51,575 bases of DNA from Marinobacter flavimaris (GTDB taxonomy: Bacteria > Pseudomonadota > Gammaproteobacteria > Pseudomonadales > Oleiphilaceae), in contig NZ_PSSW01000015.1 in the NCBI RefSeq assembly GCF_002933295.1, forward strand, positions 1 through 51,575, given 5' to 3'. Of the stretch, positions 36,124 to 44,755 are shown piece after piece (positions within the stretch are counted from its first letter, which is position 1; each line of letters begins with the position of its first letter). Made by a program: the position numbers and the translations under genes. The notes below the pieces were generated by a model that ran no database searches, was not told where the DNA came from, and was given only the letters and a program-made list of their open reading frames with translations.

Positions 36124-36233
36124 CAATAGCCCTTCTTTTATATTGTTCTTATGTTAACCATCGGCTATCGGCTGGTTTTCTTTAGCCCAGAACACTTTAT
36201 AAAAGAGGCGAATCTCGTTTAACCCATTAATAT

Positions 36234-36244
36234 GGGGGGGGGGG
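36234..36244. repeat. G11 homopolymer tract
   Basis: Eleven consecutive Gs between the chemoreceptor start and the acyl-CoA reductase stop codon, followed by a C-rich stretch (CTCCCCCTCCC) that can pair with it as a short hairpin downstream of the reductase. Such tracts are prone to length change by slippage. It may act as a weak terminator or affect the chemoreceptor promoter. Confidence 0.7.
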
Positions 36245-36282
36245 AAATAACTCCCCCTCCCACTCGATTCGGGGCAACTGCG

Positions 36283-38268
36283 TTACCAGTAGATGCCCCG
36301 CATGATGGCGGCGAAAGCCACCTGCTCGCTGGACACCTTCGGCTTCTCCCCGGAACGGCTACCAGCGGCGGCCGGTGAATCCGGGAACATCCGGTAACCG
36401 GTGTTCATGACGATCTCGGCCATCTTGGGCGCCAGGGCATGAAGCACCTGGGCAAAGATACCCAAACGGGTAGCGATTCGCTTCGGCCGGTAGACGATGG
36501 CATCAGCAACCATGGTCGCAGCCTCGTCCGGCGTTAGCGTGGGGACAGAATCGTAGATCTTGGTTGGCGCAATCATCGGCGTTTTCACCAGCGGCATGTT
36601 AATGGTGGTGAACGTGACATTGCGATCCGACCATTCCGAAGCGGCGCAGCGGCTGAAGGCATCCAGCGCGGATTTGGAAGCCACGTAAGCCGAGAACCTG
36701 GGAGCGTTGGTCAACACACCGATGGACGAGATGTTGACCACGTGACCGCGGCGATTCTCAAGCATCTTGGGCGCAAAGCCCATGATCAGACGAACGGAAC
36801 CAAAGTAGTTCAGTTGCATGGTGCGCTCGAAATCGTGGAAGCGGTCGAACGACAGATCCAGTGAACGGCGAATCGAGCGCCCGGCGTTGTTAACCAGCAC
36901 GTCGACCTGGCCATGGTTATCCAACACGGTCTTCACGAACTCGTCGCAGGCATCCATGTCGGAAAAATCGCAGGGATAGGCGTGTACGCTTGCGCCCCGG
37001 GACTCCAGCTCTGCGGCCACTTCCTTCAGGCGCTCGAGTTTGCGGGCACCGATCACGAGGATCGCGCCGGCGTCTGCCAGTTTCTGGGCAGTTGCAAGAC
37101 CAATACCGGACGTAGCACCGGTCACCACACAGACGCGACCTTCAACCGTGCCCTTGAGCGTGCGGTCCTTGAACAGGTCCGGATCCAGATTGCGCTCCCA
37201 GTAATCCCAGATCACCGGCGCGTAGTCCGGCAGGCGAGGCACTTCAATGCCGGTGCCTTTAAGAACGCGCTCGGTTTCGCGGGCGTCAAAACGGGTCGGG
37301 TAATTGATGAACGACATCACGGATGGCGGAATGCCCATGTCATCAAGAATGGCCGACGTCAGACGCTTCACCGGTGGCAGGTTCTTCAAGCTCTGGCGAA
37401 TGAATGGCGGAATAAAGCCGAACATGCGGGAATCGATCCGCATCCCCATCCGGGGTGCGTGACCAGCCTCGCTGAAGATGTTGAGAATTTCGCCAACCTT
37501 GTACGGATCGGTATCCACCAGGTGGAAGCACTTGCCGTCTTCACCCTCGAGATGAGCAATGTGATCCATGGCGTTAACCACGAAATCCACCGGCACAATG
37601 TTCAGACGCCCACCCTCGACACCAATGGTCGGAACCCACTGGGGCAGCGCGTGGCGGATTTTCTGAATCATTTTGAAGAAATAGTAGGGGCCATCCACCT
37701 TGTCCATTTCACCGGTAGCGGTATGCCCAATCACCATGCCCGGGCGGTAGATGCGGAAGGGAACCTTGCATTCCTCACGAACGACCTTTTCAGATTCGTG
37801 CTTGGTCCGCAGGTACGGATGATCCAGCTTCTCGGCTTCCTCGAACATGTCTTCGCGGAAGATTCCCTTGAACAGACCGGCAGCCGCAATGGAAGAAACG
37901 TGATGGAAGTGTTTGGCGCCCATCGCTTCCGCAGCATTCACCGCAGCGCGGGTGCCCTCGATATTGGTCGCCTGCTGGGCTTCTTCATCTGCGCCCATAT
38001 CGTACACGGCGGCGAGGTGAAAGAAGTGGTCGATTTTCCCTTTCAGGGCTTTCATCGTCTTGGCGTCGATGCCCAGATTCTTGCTGGTCAGGTCGCCTAT
38101 GACGGCCTTCACCTGGGTTTCATCCGCGCCCCAGCGCTCACGCAATTTGTCCAGCTTGTCCTGGGATTGTTCACGCACCAGTACGTGGACAGTGCCACCA
38201 CGTGCCAGAAGCTTCTCCACCAGGAAACGGCCAATAAATCCGGTGCCACCCGTCAGGAAATAATTCAT
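36283..38268 (-). CDS. Fatty acyl-CoA reductase (alcohol-forming, Marinobacter wax-ester type)
   Basis: From the ATG at 38268 (GGAAGA five bases upstream) the protein has 661 residues and starts MNYFLTGGTGFIGRFLVEKL. An N-terminal extended-SDR reductase domain (about 1-360, GGTGFIG and YLRTKHESEK) is fused to a classical SDR domain (about 370-600, TGATSGIG and YVASKSALDAF). By recalled sequence this is very close to the Marinobacter reductase that takes fatty acyl-CoA or acyl-ACP through the aldehyde to fatty alcohol, feeding wax-ester storage. Two tandem palindromes lie in its upstream region. The wax synthase is not in the window. Confidence 0.9.
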   Translation of the reverse strand: MNYFLTGGTGFIGRFLVEKLLARGGTVHVLVREQSQDKLDKLRERWGADETQVKAVIGDLTSKNLGIDAKTMKALKGKIDHFFHLAAVYDMGADEEAQQATNIEGTRAAVNAAEAMGAKHFHHVSSIAAAGLFKGIFREDMFEEAEKLDHPYLRTKHESEKVVREECKVPFRIYRPGMVIGHTATGEMDKVDGPYYFFKMIQKIRHALPQWVPTIGVEGGRLNIVPVDFVVNAMDHIAHLEGEDGKCFHLVDTDPYKVGEILNIFSEAGHAPRMGMRIDSRMFGFIPPFIRQSLKNLPPVKRLTSAILDDMGIPPSVMSFINYPTRFDARETERVLKGTGIEVPRLPDYAPVIWDYWERNLDPDLFKDRTLKGTVEGRVCVVTGATSGIGLATAQKLADAGAILVIGARKLERLKEVAAELESRGASVHAYPCDFSDMDACDEFVKTVLDNHGQVDVLVNNAGRSIRRSLDLSFDRFHDFERTMQLNYFGSVRLIMGFAPKMLENRRGHVVNISSIGVLTNAPRFSAYVASKSALDAFSRCAASEWSDRNVTFTTINMPLVKTPMIAPTKIYDSVPTLTPDEAATMVADAIVYRPKRIATRLGIFAQVLHALAPKMAEIVMNTGYRMFPDSPAAAGSRSGEKPKVSSEQVAFAAIMRGIYW

Positions 38269-38396
38269 CAATCTTCCACCCTGCCTGTTGCTCTGTTGTT
38301 GTCTATCCATGCCGGCACCCATACGACTAAAGTCTTAGAGTTTTCCGGAAACGCCGGCATTGTACTTAATTGCAACCTTCATGTATCGAACTTTTT

Positions 38397-38444
38397 TAGA
38401 GCTTTTACTCTGTAAGCCTTTGTTTTGTATAGAGCTATTACTCT
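38397..38444. promoter_or_regulatory. Tandem palindromic operator candidates upstream of the acyl-CoA reductase
   Basis: Two 15-bp copies, TAGAGCTTTTACTCT (38397-38411) and TAGAGCTATTACTCT (38430-38444), differ at one position. Each is a dyad AGAG-N6-CTCT, and they are exactly 33 bp apart, three helical turns. A third AGAG half-site is at 38337. They lie about 130-175 bp upstream of the reductase start and look like a regulator-binding pair; the regulator is not known. The rest of the 385-bp gap (38269-38653) is AT-rich and has no other feature I can support. Confidence 0.55.
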
Positions 38445-38653
38445 AAATTTCTGACCCGACAAGCGGGACATGCCTGTCCGGTTCGTCGACACAATGTTTT
38501 TGAGACTAGCACAGGAATTGCCCCGTGCATGCTCAATTTCCGGATTACCACAATGCAATGAAAGCGCCCGCCAGCAATGACATAATCGGGAACTTATCGC
38601 GCCTTTTGGCATCTCTTGTTTTCACAGGAACACCGACCTCCGGAACCCCTACT

Positions 38654-38953
38654 ATGCAGAAAGACAATCCCAACGCGGAACGCTACATTTCGATTGCCCG
38701 GGCCTGCCTGAAGGCCATCAACGACACAGCCGATAACGCTGGTTCACGGGAAGAGAAAATTCAGGCGGTCTACGAGGCCATCGACAAGGCCTTCCAGGCC
38801 GAGTTCGCCGATTATCGCCAGTCCGTCGCCATCATGGCCACGGTTCTCGAGCGTATTTCCTCGGGCCAGCTGGACAGTGAGAAAGCCGCCGACCTGGCAC
38901 GTAAAACACTTGACCAGCAGCCTGAAAGCACCCGCAACGCGCTGATGCACTGA
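38654..38953 (+). CDS. Hypothetical protein, 99 residues
   Basis: A small acidic, helical, soluble protein with no domain I recognise. The ATG at 38654 begins MQKDNPNAERYISIARACLK; the frame is open 43 codons further but that stretch is unlike the rest. Helices are predicted around 10-30, 35-60 and 65-90. It lies 34 bp ahead of the M16 peptidase and may share its transcript. Real coding is supported by the gene spacing and codon use, not by homology. Confidence 0.6.
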   Translation: MQKDNPNAERYISIARACLKAINDTADNAGSREEKIQAVYEAIDKAFQAEFADYRQSVAIMATVLERISSGQLDSEKAADLARKTLDQQPESTRNALMH

Positions 38954-38987
38954 TTCGCAAACCTCTTCTCCGGATCCCAGAGGGCCT

Positions 38988-41840
38988 ATGAACACACGTA
39001 CCGTCAGGAAGAACTCCATGCAGAACCCGATCTCACGCCTGTTTTCCCTGCTCATACTTTTGCTGTTCAGCACCCTTGCTCTTTCTGCGCAGATTCCGGA
39101 GAAGAGCCCCAATGACGACAACCAGTACCGGTTCATCGAACTGGACAACGGCCTGAAGGTCATTCTGGTGTCTGATGAGGATGCAGACAAAGCAGCGGCC
39201 TCAATGAACGTTGCTGTTGGTAGCGGAGATGATCCGGCGGAGCGCGAAGGCCTCTCCCACTTCCTCGAGCACATGCTGTTCCTTGGGACCGAGAAATACC
39301 CCGATCCTGGCGAGTACCAGCAGTTCATAAAGAGCCACGGTGGCCAGCACAATGCCTTCACCGCGTTCCAGGACACGAACTACTTCTTCGATGTTCAGGC
39401 CGAATTTCTGGAACCGGCACTGGATCGGTTCGCCCAGCAATTTTCCGCGCCCTTATTTACCGCCGAACTGGTAGATCGTGAGCGCAACGCTGTGCACTCG
39501 GAGTTCAGCGCCAAACAGAAAGACGATGGTCGACGCTTCTATTCCGTCAAGAAGGCCGTCAGCAATCCGGATCACGCCTTCAGTCACTTTGCCGTCGGAA
39601 ACCTGAGCACCCTTGAGAATACGGAAGCAAATCCCCTTCGGCCGGACCTGATCGAGTTCTGGAAGCAGCATTACTCCTCGAACATCATGAGCCTGGCGGT
39701 TTACGGGCCCCAAACCCTGGATGAGCTGGAATCCATGTTGCGAGGGCGCTTCGATGCCATTGAAAACCGCAACCTTGAGACCAAGCGTCACGTCGCCAGC
39801 CTGTACCGCTCAGATGAGCTGCCAGCCAGGGTCACAGCAGAGGCACTGAAGGACGTTCGAAGCCTGTCGCTCACCTTCCCTATTCCATCCCAGGAAGCGA
39901 ACTACCGCACCAAACCCGCCAGCTACGTGGCCAACCTGCTCGGCCACGAGGGCCCGGGCAGCCTGTTCGATGTTCTGAAACGGGCCGGTCTGGCGGAAAG
40001 CCTCTCCGCAGGCCTGGGCATGGATACCGGCGAGAACGCCACCCTCGAAATCAGCATTTCCCTGACACCGGAAGGACTGGCTCGCCATGAGGACATCCTT
40101 CCGCTGGTATTCGATTACATCGAGAAGATTCGACAGAAAGGCATCAGCGAGCAGCGTTTCCTGGAAATGCAGAACCTGGCTCGCATCGATTTTCGATTCC
40201 GCGAACAGGGTAACCCCCTGCACGAAGCCATGCGCCTTTCTCGTTACCTCCAGGACTATCCCGCCGAAGACGTTTTGCGGGCGCCCTGGCTGGTTGAGCG
40301 CTTCGCGCCGGAACAGTACCGCGACATTCTGGACAGGCTGACGCCGGACAACCTCCTTACTTTTGTTCTGGCACCGGAGCCTGAACTTGAAAATCCGAAC
40401 CGAACCGACTGGTACGAAGCGGCCTGGGCCCGGGAACCACTCGACCCGACAATGCTGAGGACCCAGAGCCTGCCAGAACTCGCTGCCCAGCTGCGCCTGC
40501 CGCCGGAGAATCCATTTGTGCCGGAAGATCTGGCGATGGTGCCCGGAAAAACCATGGCGCAGCCGACACAACTGGCAACAATCGAGGGAATGGATGTCTG
40601 GTTTGCCCGGGATACCCGGTTTGATACCCCGAAAGCCAACGTGTTTGTGGGCCTTCGTACGCCTGCCACCCGAGCGTCGGCACGCAGCTACGTGCTCACT
40701 CAGTTGCTGGTGGACGCCATCAATACCAATCTGAACGCTTGGGCTTACTCCGCCAGTCTTGCGGGCCTGGATTACAGCGTCTATCCGCATCTCAGGGGTA
40801 TCACGGTCCGGGTCGGCGGTTACAACGACAAACTCCATACCCTGATGAACCGAATTCTGCTCCAGGTGGCTGCACCGGAACTGACCGAACAACGTTTCGA
40901 GATCGCGCGGCAGCAGCTGATTGACGGCCTGCAGAACAAGGCCAAGGATCGCCCCGTCGAACAGACCTCTGAGTTTATCCAGACGTCCCTCATCGAAGGC
41001 GCCTGGCCCACCGACGCCAAGCTGAGAGCCGCCCGGGAAGTTAGCTTCGAGGAACTGCAGTCCTTCTCTGAAGCCCTGCTGTCACAGGTTGACCCGGTCA
41101 TGATGGCGCACGGAAACCTCACCGAGGCCTCGACTCTTAACCTCGCGCGGCAAATTGACGCCATTGTTCTGGGCAACAGCGAGCTGGTCCGGGTAGCACG
41201 AAGCCAGGTGCGCCAGCTGCCAGATAATGAAACCCTCGTCTCCATCGACGTGGACCATCCGGACACGGGCTATACCCTCTACATGCAGGGAGACAACACC
41301 AGCTTTGAGGAACGGGCCCGATTCAGGCTGCTGGCCCAGATTATCAGCAGCCCGTTCTACGAAGAGATCCGAACCAACCGCCAGATGGGCTACATCGTTT
41401 ACGCGACGCCTTTTGAAATGCTTGAAACACCGGCCCTGGGGTTTGTTGTGCAGTCACCTTCCGCTTCCCCGGCAGAGATTGACCAGGCGGTTCAGGAATT
41501 CTCCAACAGCTTTGAGGAAACCCTCTCCGCTTTGACAGCGGAACGCCTTGATCGGGAGAAACAGGCCGTTATCAGCAAGCTACTCGAGAAGGACCGGCAA
41601 CTCGGCGAGATTTCCAGCCGCTACTGGCGTGAGATTGATCGGAGCATGGGCACGTTTGATTCCCGCCAGCAGTTGGCCAACGCGATCAAGCAGGTCGGGA
41701 AACCACAATTGCTGGAAACCTTCAGAAAGGCCGTGCTGGAGCGCAAGCAGGCATTAGAAGTGGTTACAGGTGGGAATGGCCTGGAGGCAAACCGGGCGCT
41801 TGGCAGGCTCACCGAGCTGCCGCCGGTGCCCGCCAGCTAG
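38988..41840 (+). CDS. Exported M16 (pitrilysin/insulinase family) zinc metallopeptidase
   Basis: A 950-residue peptidase with a signal peptide (about 11-35, SRLFSLLILLLFSTLALSAQ). The inverted zinc motif HxxEH is intact in LSHFLEHMLFLG (about 91-95), with the third ligand Glu in ERNAVHSEF. Four M16 half-domains follow, only the first catalytic. The size and order resemble E. coli pitrilysin, a periplasmic oligopeptidase. ATG 39018 (ten codons in, with GGAAG) is an equally good start. Confidence 0.92.
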   Translation: MNTRTVRKNSMQNPISRLFSLLILLLFSTLALSAQIPEKSPNDDNQYRFIELDNGLKVILVSDEDADKAAASMNVAVGSGDDPAEREGLSHFLEHMLFLGTEKYPDPGEYQQFIKSHGGQHNAFTAFQDTNYFFDVQAEFLEPALDRFAQQFSAPLFTAELVDRERNAVHSEFSAKQKDDGRRFYSVKKAVSNPDHAFSHFAVGNLSTLENTEANPLRPDLIEFWKQHYSSNIMSLAVYGPQTLDELESMLRGRFDAIENRNLETKRHVASLYRSDELPARVTAEALKDVRSLSLTFPIPSQEANYRTKPASYVANLLGHEGPGSLFDVLKRAGLAESLSAGLGMDTGENATLEISISLTPEGLARHEDILPLVFDYIEKIRQKGISEQRFLEMQNLARIDFRFREQGNPLHEAMRLSRYLQDYPAEDVLRAPWLVERFAPEQYRDILDRLTPDNLLTFVLAPEPELENPNRTDWYEAAWAREPLDPTMLRTQSLPELAAQLRLPPENPFVPEDLAMVPGKTMAQPTQLATIEGMDVWFARDTRFDTPKANVFVGLRTPATRASARSYVLTQLLVDAINTNLNAWAYSASLAGLDYSVYPHLRGITVRVGGYNDKLHTLMNRILLQVAAPELTEQRFEIARQQLIDGLQNKAKDRPVEQTSEFIQTSLIEGAWPTDAKLRAAREVSFEELQSFSEALLSQVDPVMMAHGNLTEASTLNLARQIDAIVLGNSELVRVARSQVRQLPDNETLVSIDVDHPDTGYTLYMQGDNTSFEERARFRLLAQIISSPFYEEIRTNRQMGYIVYATPFEMLETPALGFVVQSPSASPAEIDQAVQEFSNSFEETLSALTAERLDREKQAVISKLLEKDRQLGEISSRYWREIDRSMGTFDSRQQLANAIKQVGKPQLLETFRKAVLERKQALEVVTGGNGLEANRALGRLTELPPVPAS

Positions 41841-41845
41841 AGTCC

Positions 41846-42478
41846 TCAAAGAGTGCGCAGAAAGCGCGCCCAGTCTTCGGGCTCGTCGACATCCCAACGG
41901 GGCTCCAGCAAACAATAGCTGAGCCCCGATGCTTTCAGGCGCTCACATGTCTGGGCCAGAACCTCCGACGTGCCCCAGGCAATGTCATCCAACATTCCCT
42001 CAGCCACTCGGGAGGCTCCAATCAGGACATAGCCGCCATCGTCTGAGGGCCCGAGCACAACGTCGTAGTCTTTCAGGAGCGAGACGGCGTTACGGGCGTA
42101 ATCCGGATCGACCGAGGGGCAATCACTGCCCACCACCAATGCCCGGTCATAATCCTGAAGAGACAGGCTCAACGCTCGATACATCCGTTGGCCCAGTGTG
42201 CTGCCCTCCTGAACGCCTTGCATCAGGCCGGCGGCATCAAGCTCTTCAATGATAGAGGCCGCCTCGCCGGGCCGGTCATCCACCGGTCTATCCCACCAGA
42301 ATTCCACCGGATAGCCGGTCGCACACAGGTTATCCAGCACAGCCAGCGTGAGCCGAACATGGGCTTCGAGAGCCCCGACCGCACCCAACTCGGGCATCAA
42401 CCGGGTTTTAACCCGTCCGGCTTCCGGCCATTTGGCAAACTGGAGAAAAACCGCCGCAGGCGGATTACTTTGAGGCAT
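41846..42478 (-). CDS. TIGR04282-type (DUF2064) glycosyltransferase
   Basis: A 210-residue protein starting MPQSNPPAAVFLQFAKWP, with the nucleotide-sugar signature GRVKTRL (about 20-26) and the acidic VVGSDCPSVDPDY. This group is often annotated as an arsenosugar biosynthesis glycosyltransferase. Its start overlaps the end of the partner gene by 14 bp; the frame is open 17 codons upstream, inside that gene. The two genes form an operon reading left. No arsenosugar radical-SAM gene is here, so the pathway is uncertain. Confidence 0.82.
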   Translation of the reverse strand: MPQSNPPAAVFLQFAKWPEAGRVKTRLMPELGAVGALEAHVRLTLAVLDNLCATGYPVEFWWDRPVDDRPGEAASIIEELDAAGLMQGVQEGSTLGQRMYRALSLSLQDYDRALVVGSDCPSVDPDYARNAVSLLKDYDVVLGPSDDGGYVLIGASRVAEGMLDDIAWGTSEVLAQTCERLKASGLSYCLLEPRWDVDEPEDWARFLRTL

Positions 42479-43172
42479 TGCGCACATCCGATCGGTAAAT
42501 TTGGGCCAGGGACTCCGGCGATTCACCACGCCAATACCGCCAGCGCAGCTGCCACATCAGAAAAATCGTTCGCCAGGCACCGTATTTCTGCCAACGGCGG
42601 CTATCGGTGACGACTGGCTCTTTTATACAGAAAGGACGGGACACCAGGCAAAGACGGCGTGAGAATTCGACATCTTCCATCAGCGGCATCGAGTGAAAAC
42701 CACCCAGGGCGTCGAAAACATCCCGCCGTACGAACATGGCCTGATCACCGGTGCAGATGCCTGACAGGCGCGAGCGCTGGTTCATGAACCAGGCAATAAC
42801 CCGGAAAAGCGGCCGCTCACCACTCAGCCGCACATCGAACCGCCCCCAGGCGCGACGGGAATGGACGAAACTTGCGAGATGTTCCAGAGCTTCTTCCGGC
42901 AGGCGCGTATCTGCGTGCAGAAACAACAGTAGATCGCCCTTTGCAACTGCCGCGCCGGCGTTCATCTGAAGCGCCCGGCCTTTCTCTGACACAACCACCC
43001 TGTCGCAAAGTGGCTGGGCCAGCTCAACGGTTCGATCGGTGCTGCCGCCATCAACGACAACCACCTCATGCCCCCGGTTACGAATCGGTTGCAGGGCGCG
43101 CAGGGTGTCGGTTACACCTGCCGCTTCCATCCACACGGGAACAATCACGCTTAGCGAGAAAGGATCTGGCAA
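42465..43172 (-). CDS. TIGR04283-type family 2 glycosyltransferase
   Basis: A 235-residue GT-A glycosyltransferase. Motifs: LSVIVPVWMEAAGVTDTL at the start, VVVVDGGSTDRT (about 37-48) and LLLFLHADTRLP with the metal-binding Asp, then MEDVEFSRRL. The TIGR04282/TIGR04283 pair often occurs together in marine bacteria and has been linked to arsenosugar synthesis. First gene of a two-gene operon. Confidence 0.85.
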   Translation of the reverse strand: MPDPFSLSVIVPVWMEAAGVTDTLRALQPIRNRGHEVVVVDGGSTDRTVELAQPLCDRVVVSEKGRALQMNAGAAVAKGDLLLFLHADTRLPEEALEHLASFVHSRRAWGRFDVRLSGERPLFRVIAWFMNQRSRLSGICTGDQAMFVRRDVFDALGGFHSMPLMEDVEFSRRLCLVSRPFCIKEPVVTDSRRWQKYGAWRTIFLMWQLRWRYWRGESPESLAQIYRSDVRNASK

Positions 43173-43210
43173 AACACACTCCGTGGCATTCTCTGAAACC
43201 GGACCGAACC

Positions 43211-43239
43211 TTGAGCCTCAGGTCTTAGCCCGCTATCAT
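43211..43239 (+). promoter_or_regulatory. tRNA-Arg promoter
   Basis: TTGAGC (43211-43216), 17-bp spacer, TATCAT (43234-43239), then a GC-rich discriminator (ACCGCCC) ahead of the tRNA at 43260. Hexamers are moderate and spacing is ideal. Confidence 0.6.
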
Positions 43240-43259
43240 ACCGCCCTTCTCGCGATAAT

Positions 43260-43336
43260 GCCCCCGTAGCTCATCTGGATAGAGCGTCCCCCTCCTAAGG
43301 GGAAGGTAGCAGGTTCGAGTCCTGCCGGGGGTACCA
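43260..43336 (+). tRNA. tRNA-Arg (anticodon CCU)
   Basis: A 77-nt cloverleaf: acceptor GCCCCCG / CGGGGGT (first pair G-U), D arm GCTC / GAGC, anticodon stem TCCCC / GGGGA with loop CTCCTAA (anticodon CCT), T arm GCAGG / CCTGC, discriminator A and encoded CCA. It reads codon AGG. The integrase follows 195 bp downstream in the same direction, the usual picture of a tRNA used as attachment site: the 3' part of the gene (about 43314-43336) would be the left attachment core. Confidence 0.95.
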
Positions 43337-43449
43337 AGCACCCTTCCATCAAGATCCACCGAAATCCGCAAAATACCGTTTTTAAACACTTTTTACCTTT
43401 CTCTTAGTCCATAAGCATCCATTGACATCCATGCTCAGCCATAAACTTT

Positions 43450-43529
43450 GGGGGTACATCTGGGGGTGCAAACTGAAATGCACCCCGCTATAGTAAGTTT
43501 TATACCCCCAACCGCTGCAGGATACCCCC
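43450..43529. repeat. GGGGGTRY repeats next to the attachment site
   Basis: GGGGGTAC at 43450-43457 and GGGGGTGC at 43462-43469 on the plus strand, and GGGGGTAT on the minus strand at 43502-43509 and 43522-43529. The same GGGGGTAC is in the tRNA end (43327-43334). Within the block is a perfect 8-bp inverted repeat GGGGTGCA / TGCACCCC (43463-43486). Repeated short sites between attachment core and integrase gene are what arm-type integrase or excisionase sites look like. Function is inferred. Confidence 0.5.
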
Positions 43530-43531
43530 CA

Positions 43532-44755
43532 ATGGCGACGGACAAGCTGACCGACAGACAGATCAAATCCGCCAGCTTCGAAAAGTATGGCAAGCGCACC
43601 AAGCTCTCTGACGGTGCAGGCATGTACCTGGATATCCAACCGTCGGGCAAGTATTGGCGCATGAAATACCGATTCGGCGGCAAAGAAAAAACGTTGGCTC
43701 TCGGGGTATACCCGGACGTTCCACTGAAGCTCGCCCGGCAGAGGCGCTCTGACGCACGAGCGTTAATCGCTGACGGCGTAGACCCCAATGCGGTCAAAAG
43801 GCAGGAAAAGGCCGCTGAACAAGAAAAGAGCGATACCTTCAAGGTCGTTGCGGAAAAATGGCTGACACTGAAAAAAGGAGAGCTCTCCGAAGGCACCTTG
43901 AGAGTGGCACGCAGAAGGCTGGAAACCTGGGCCTACCCGAAACTCGGCCACTTGCCTATCGCAGACATCAAGCCTACCAAAATTCTGGAAACACTTCGTG
44001 AAATCGAGAACCAGGGCAAACACGAGACCGCGCACCGCATCCGTCAGCGCATTGGTGAAATCTACCGGTACGCCGTCGCCGAAGGCCGAGCGGAAACAGA
44101 TCCCACGTCAGCTCTGCAAGGTCTACTCAAAACCGTTCCCACACGAAATAGAGCGGCAATTACAACACAGGCCGAACTCGGTACCCTCTTGAAGGCCATT
44201 GAAGCCTACGGAGGCCATGCCTCTACCAGAGCAGCACTGAAGCTAGCCCCCATGCTCTTCTTGCGCCCTGGCGAACTCCGCAATGCTGAGTGGACGGAGA
44301 TAGATCTCGAATCCGCCACTTGGATCATCCCCGGAAAACGGATGAAAGGAACGCTCAAAGCAAAACGGGCTGGCCAAGTACCGGATCACATTGTTCCTCT
44401 GCCGAGGCAGGCTGTTTCAGTACTGAAAGAGCTCCACACAATTACAGGCAGTAAAATTTTAGTGTTCGAATCCATCCGCGCCGGCCGCCCCCTCTCTGAA
44501 AACACTATCAATGTCGCATTAAGGTCGATGGGGTTTGATGGAAACACAATGGTTGGTCACGGCTTTCGTGCTACCGCCTCCACGTTACTTCACGAGCAGG
44601 GCTGGGACCATCAAGTTATTGAGCTCCAGCTCGCACACAGACAGAGAGATCAGGTGGCTGCCGCATACAATCGGTCCGCTCGTCTAAAGGACCGGACTAC
44701 AATGATGCAAGCATGGGCTGATTATCTCGAAAGCTTGCGTCAAGGCTCAGACTGA
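43532..44755 (+). CDS. int: P4-type tyrosine integrase
   Basis: From the ATG at 43532 it has 407 residues. The start MATDKLTDRQIKSASFEKYG and the DUF4102-type arm-binding domain (about 1-100, DGAGMYLDI, LGVYPDVPLKLAR) are typical, followed by a core-binding SAM-like domain and the catalytic domain (about 215-390). The catalytic residues Arg (FLRPGELRNAEW), His-x-x-Arg (GHGFRATAST), His (LAHRQ) and Tyr (AAYNRS) are visible. Catalyses recombination at tRNA-Arg(CCU). Its last 16 bp overlap the convergent gene at 44740. Confidence 0.94.
   Translation: MATDKLTDRQIKSASFEKYGKRTKLSDGAGMYLDIQPSGKYWRMKYRFGGKEKTLALGVYPDVPLKLARQRRSDARALIADGVDPNAVKRQEKAAEQEKSDTFKVVAEKWLTLKKGELSEGTLRVARRRLETWAYPKLGHLPIADIKPTKILETLREIENQGKHETAHRIRQRIGEIYRYAVAEGRAETDPTSALQGLLKTVPTRNRAAITTQAELGTLLKAIEAYGGHASTRAALKLAPMLFLRPGELRNAEWTEIDLESATWIIPGKRMKGTLKAKRAGQVPDHIVPLPRQAVSVLKELHTITGSKILVFESIRAGRPLSENTINVALRSMGFDGNTMVGHGFRATASTLLHEQGWDHQVIELQLAHRQRDQVAAAYNRSARLKDRTTMMQAWADYLESLRQGSD

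Noticed and set aside
36913..38415. 500-residue plus-strand frame opposite the fatty acyl-CoA reductase
   Set aside because: Shadow of a strongly conserved gene; composition is His-rich and meaningless.
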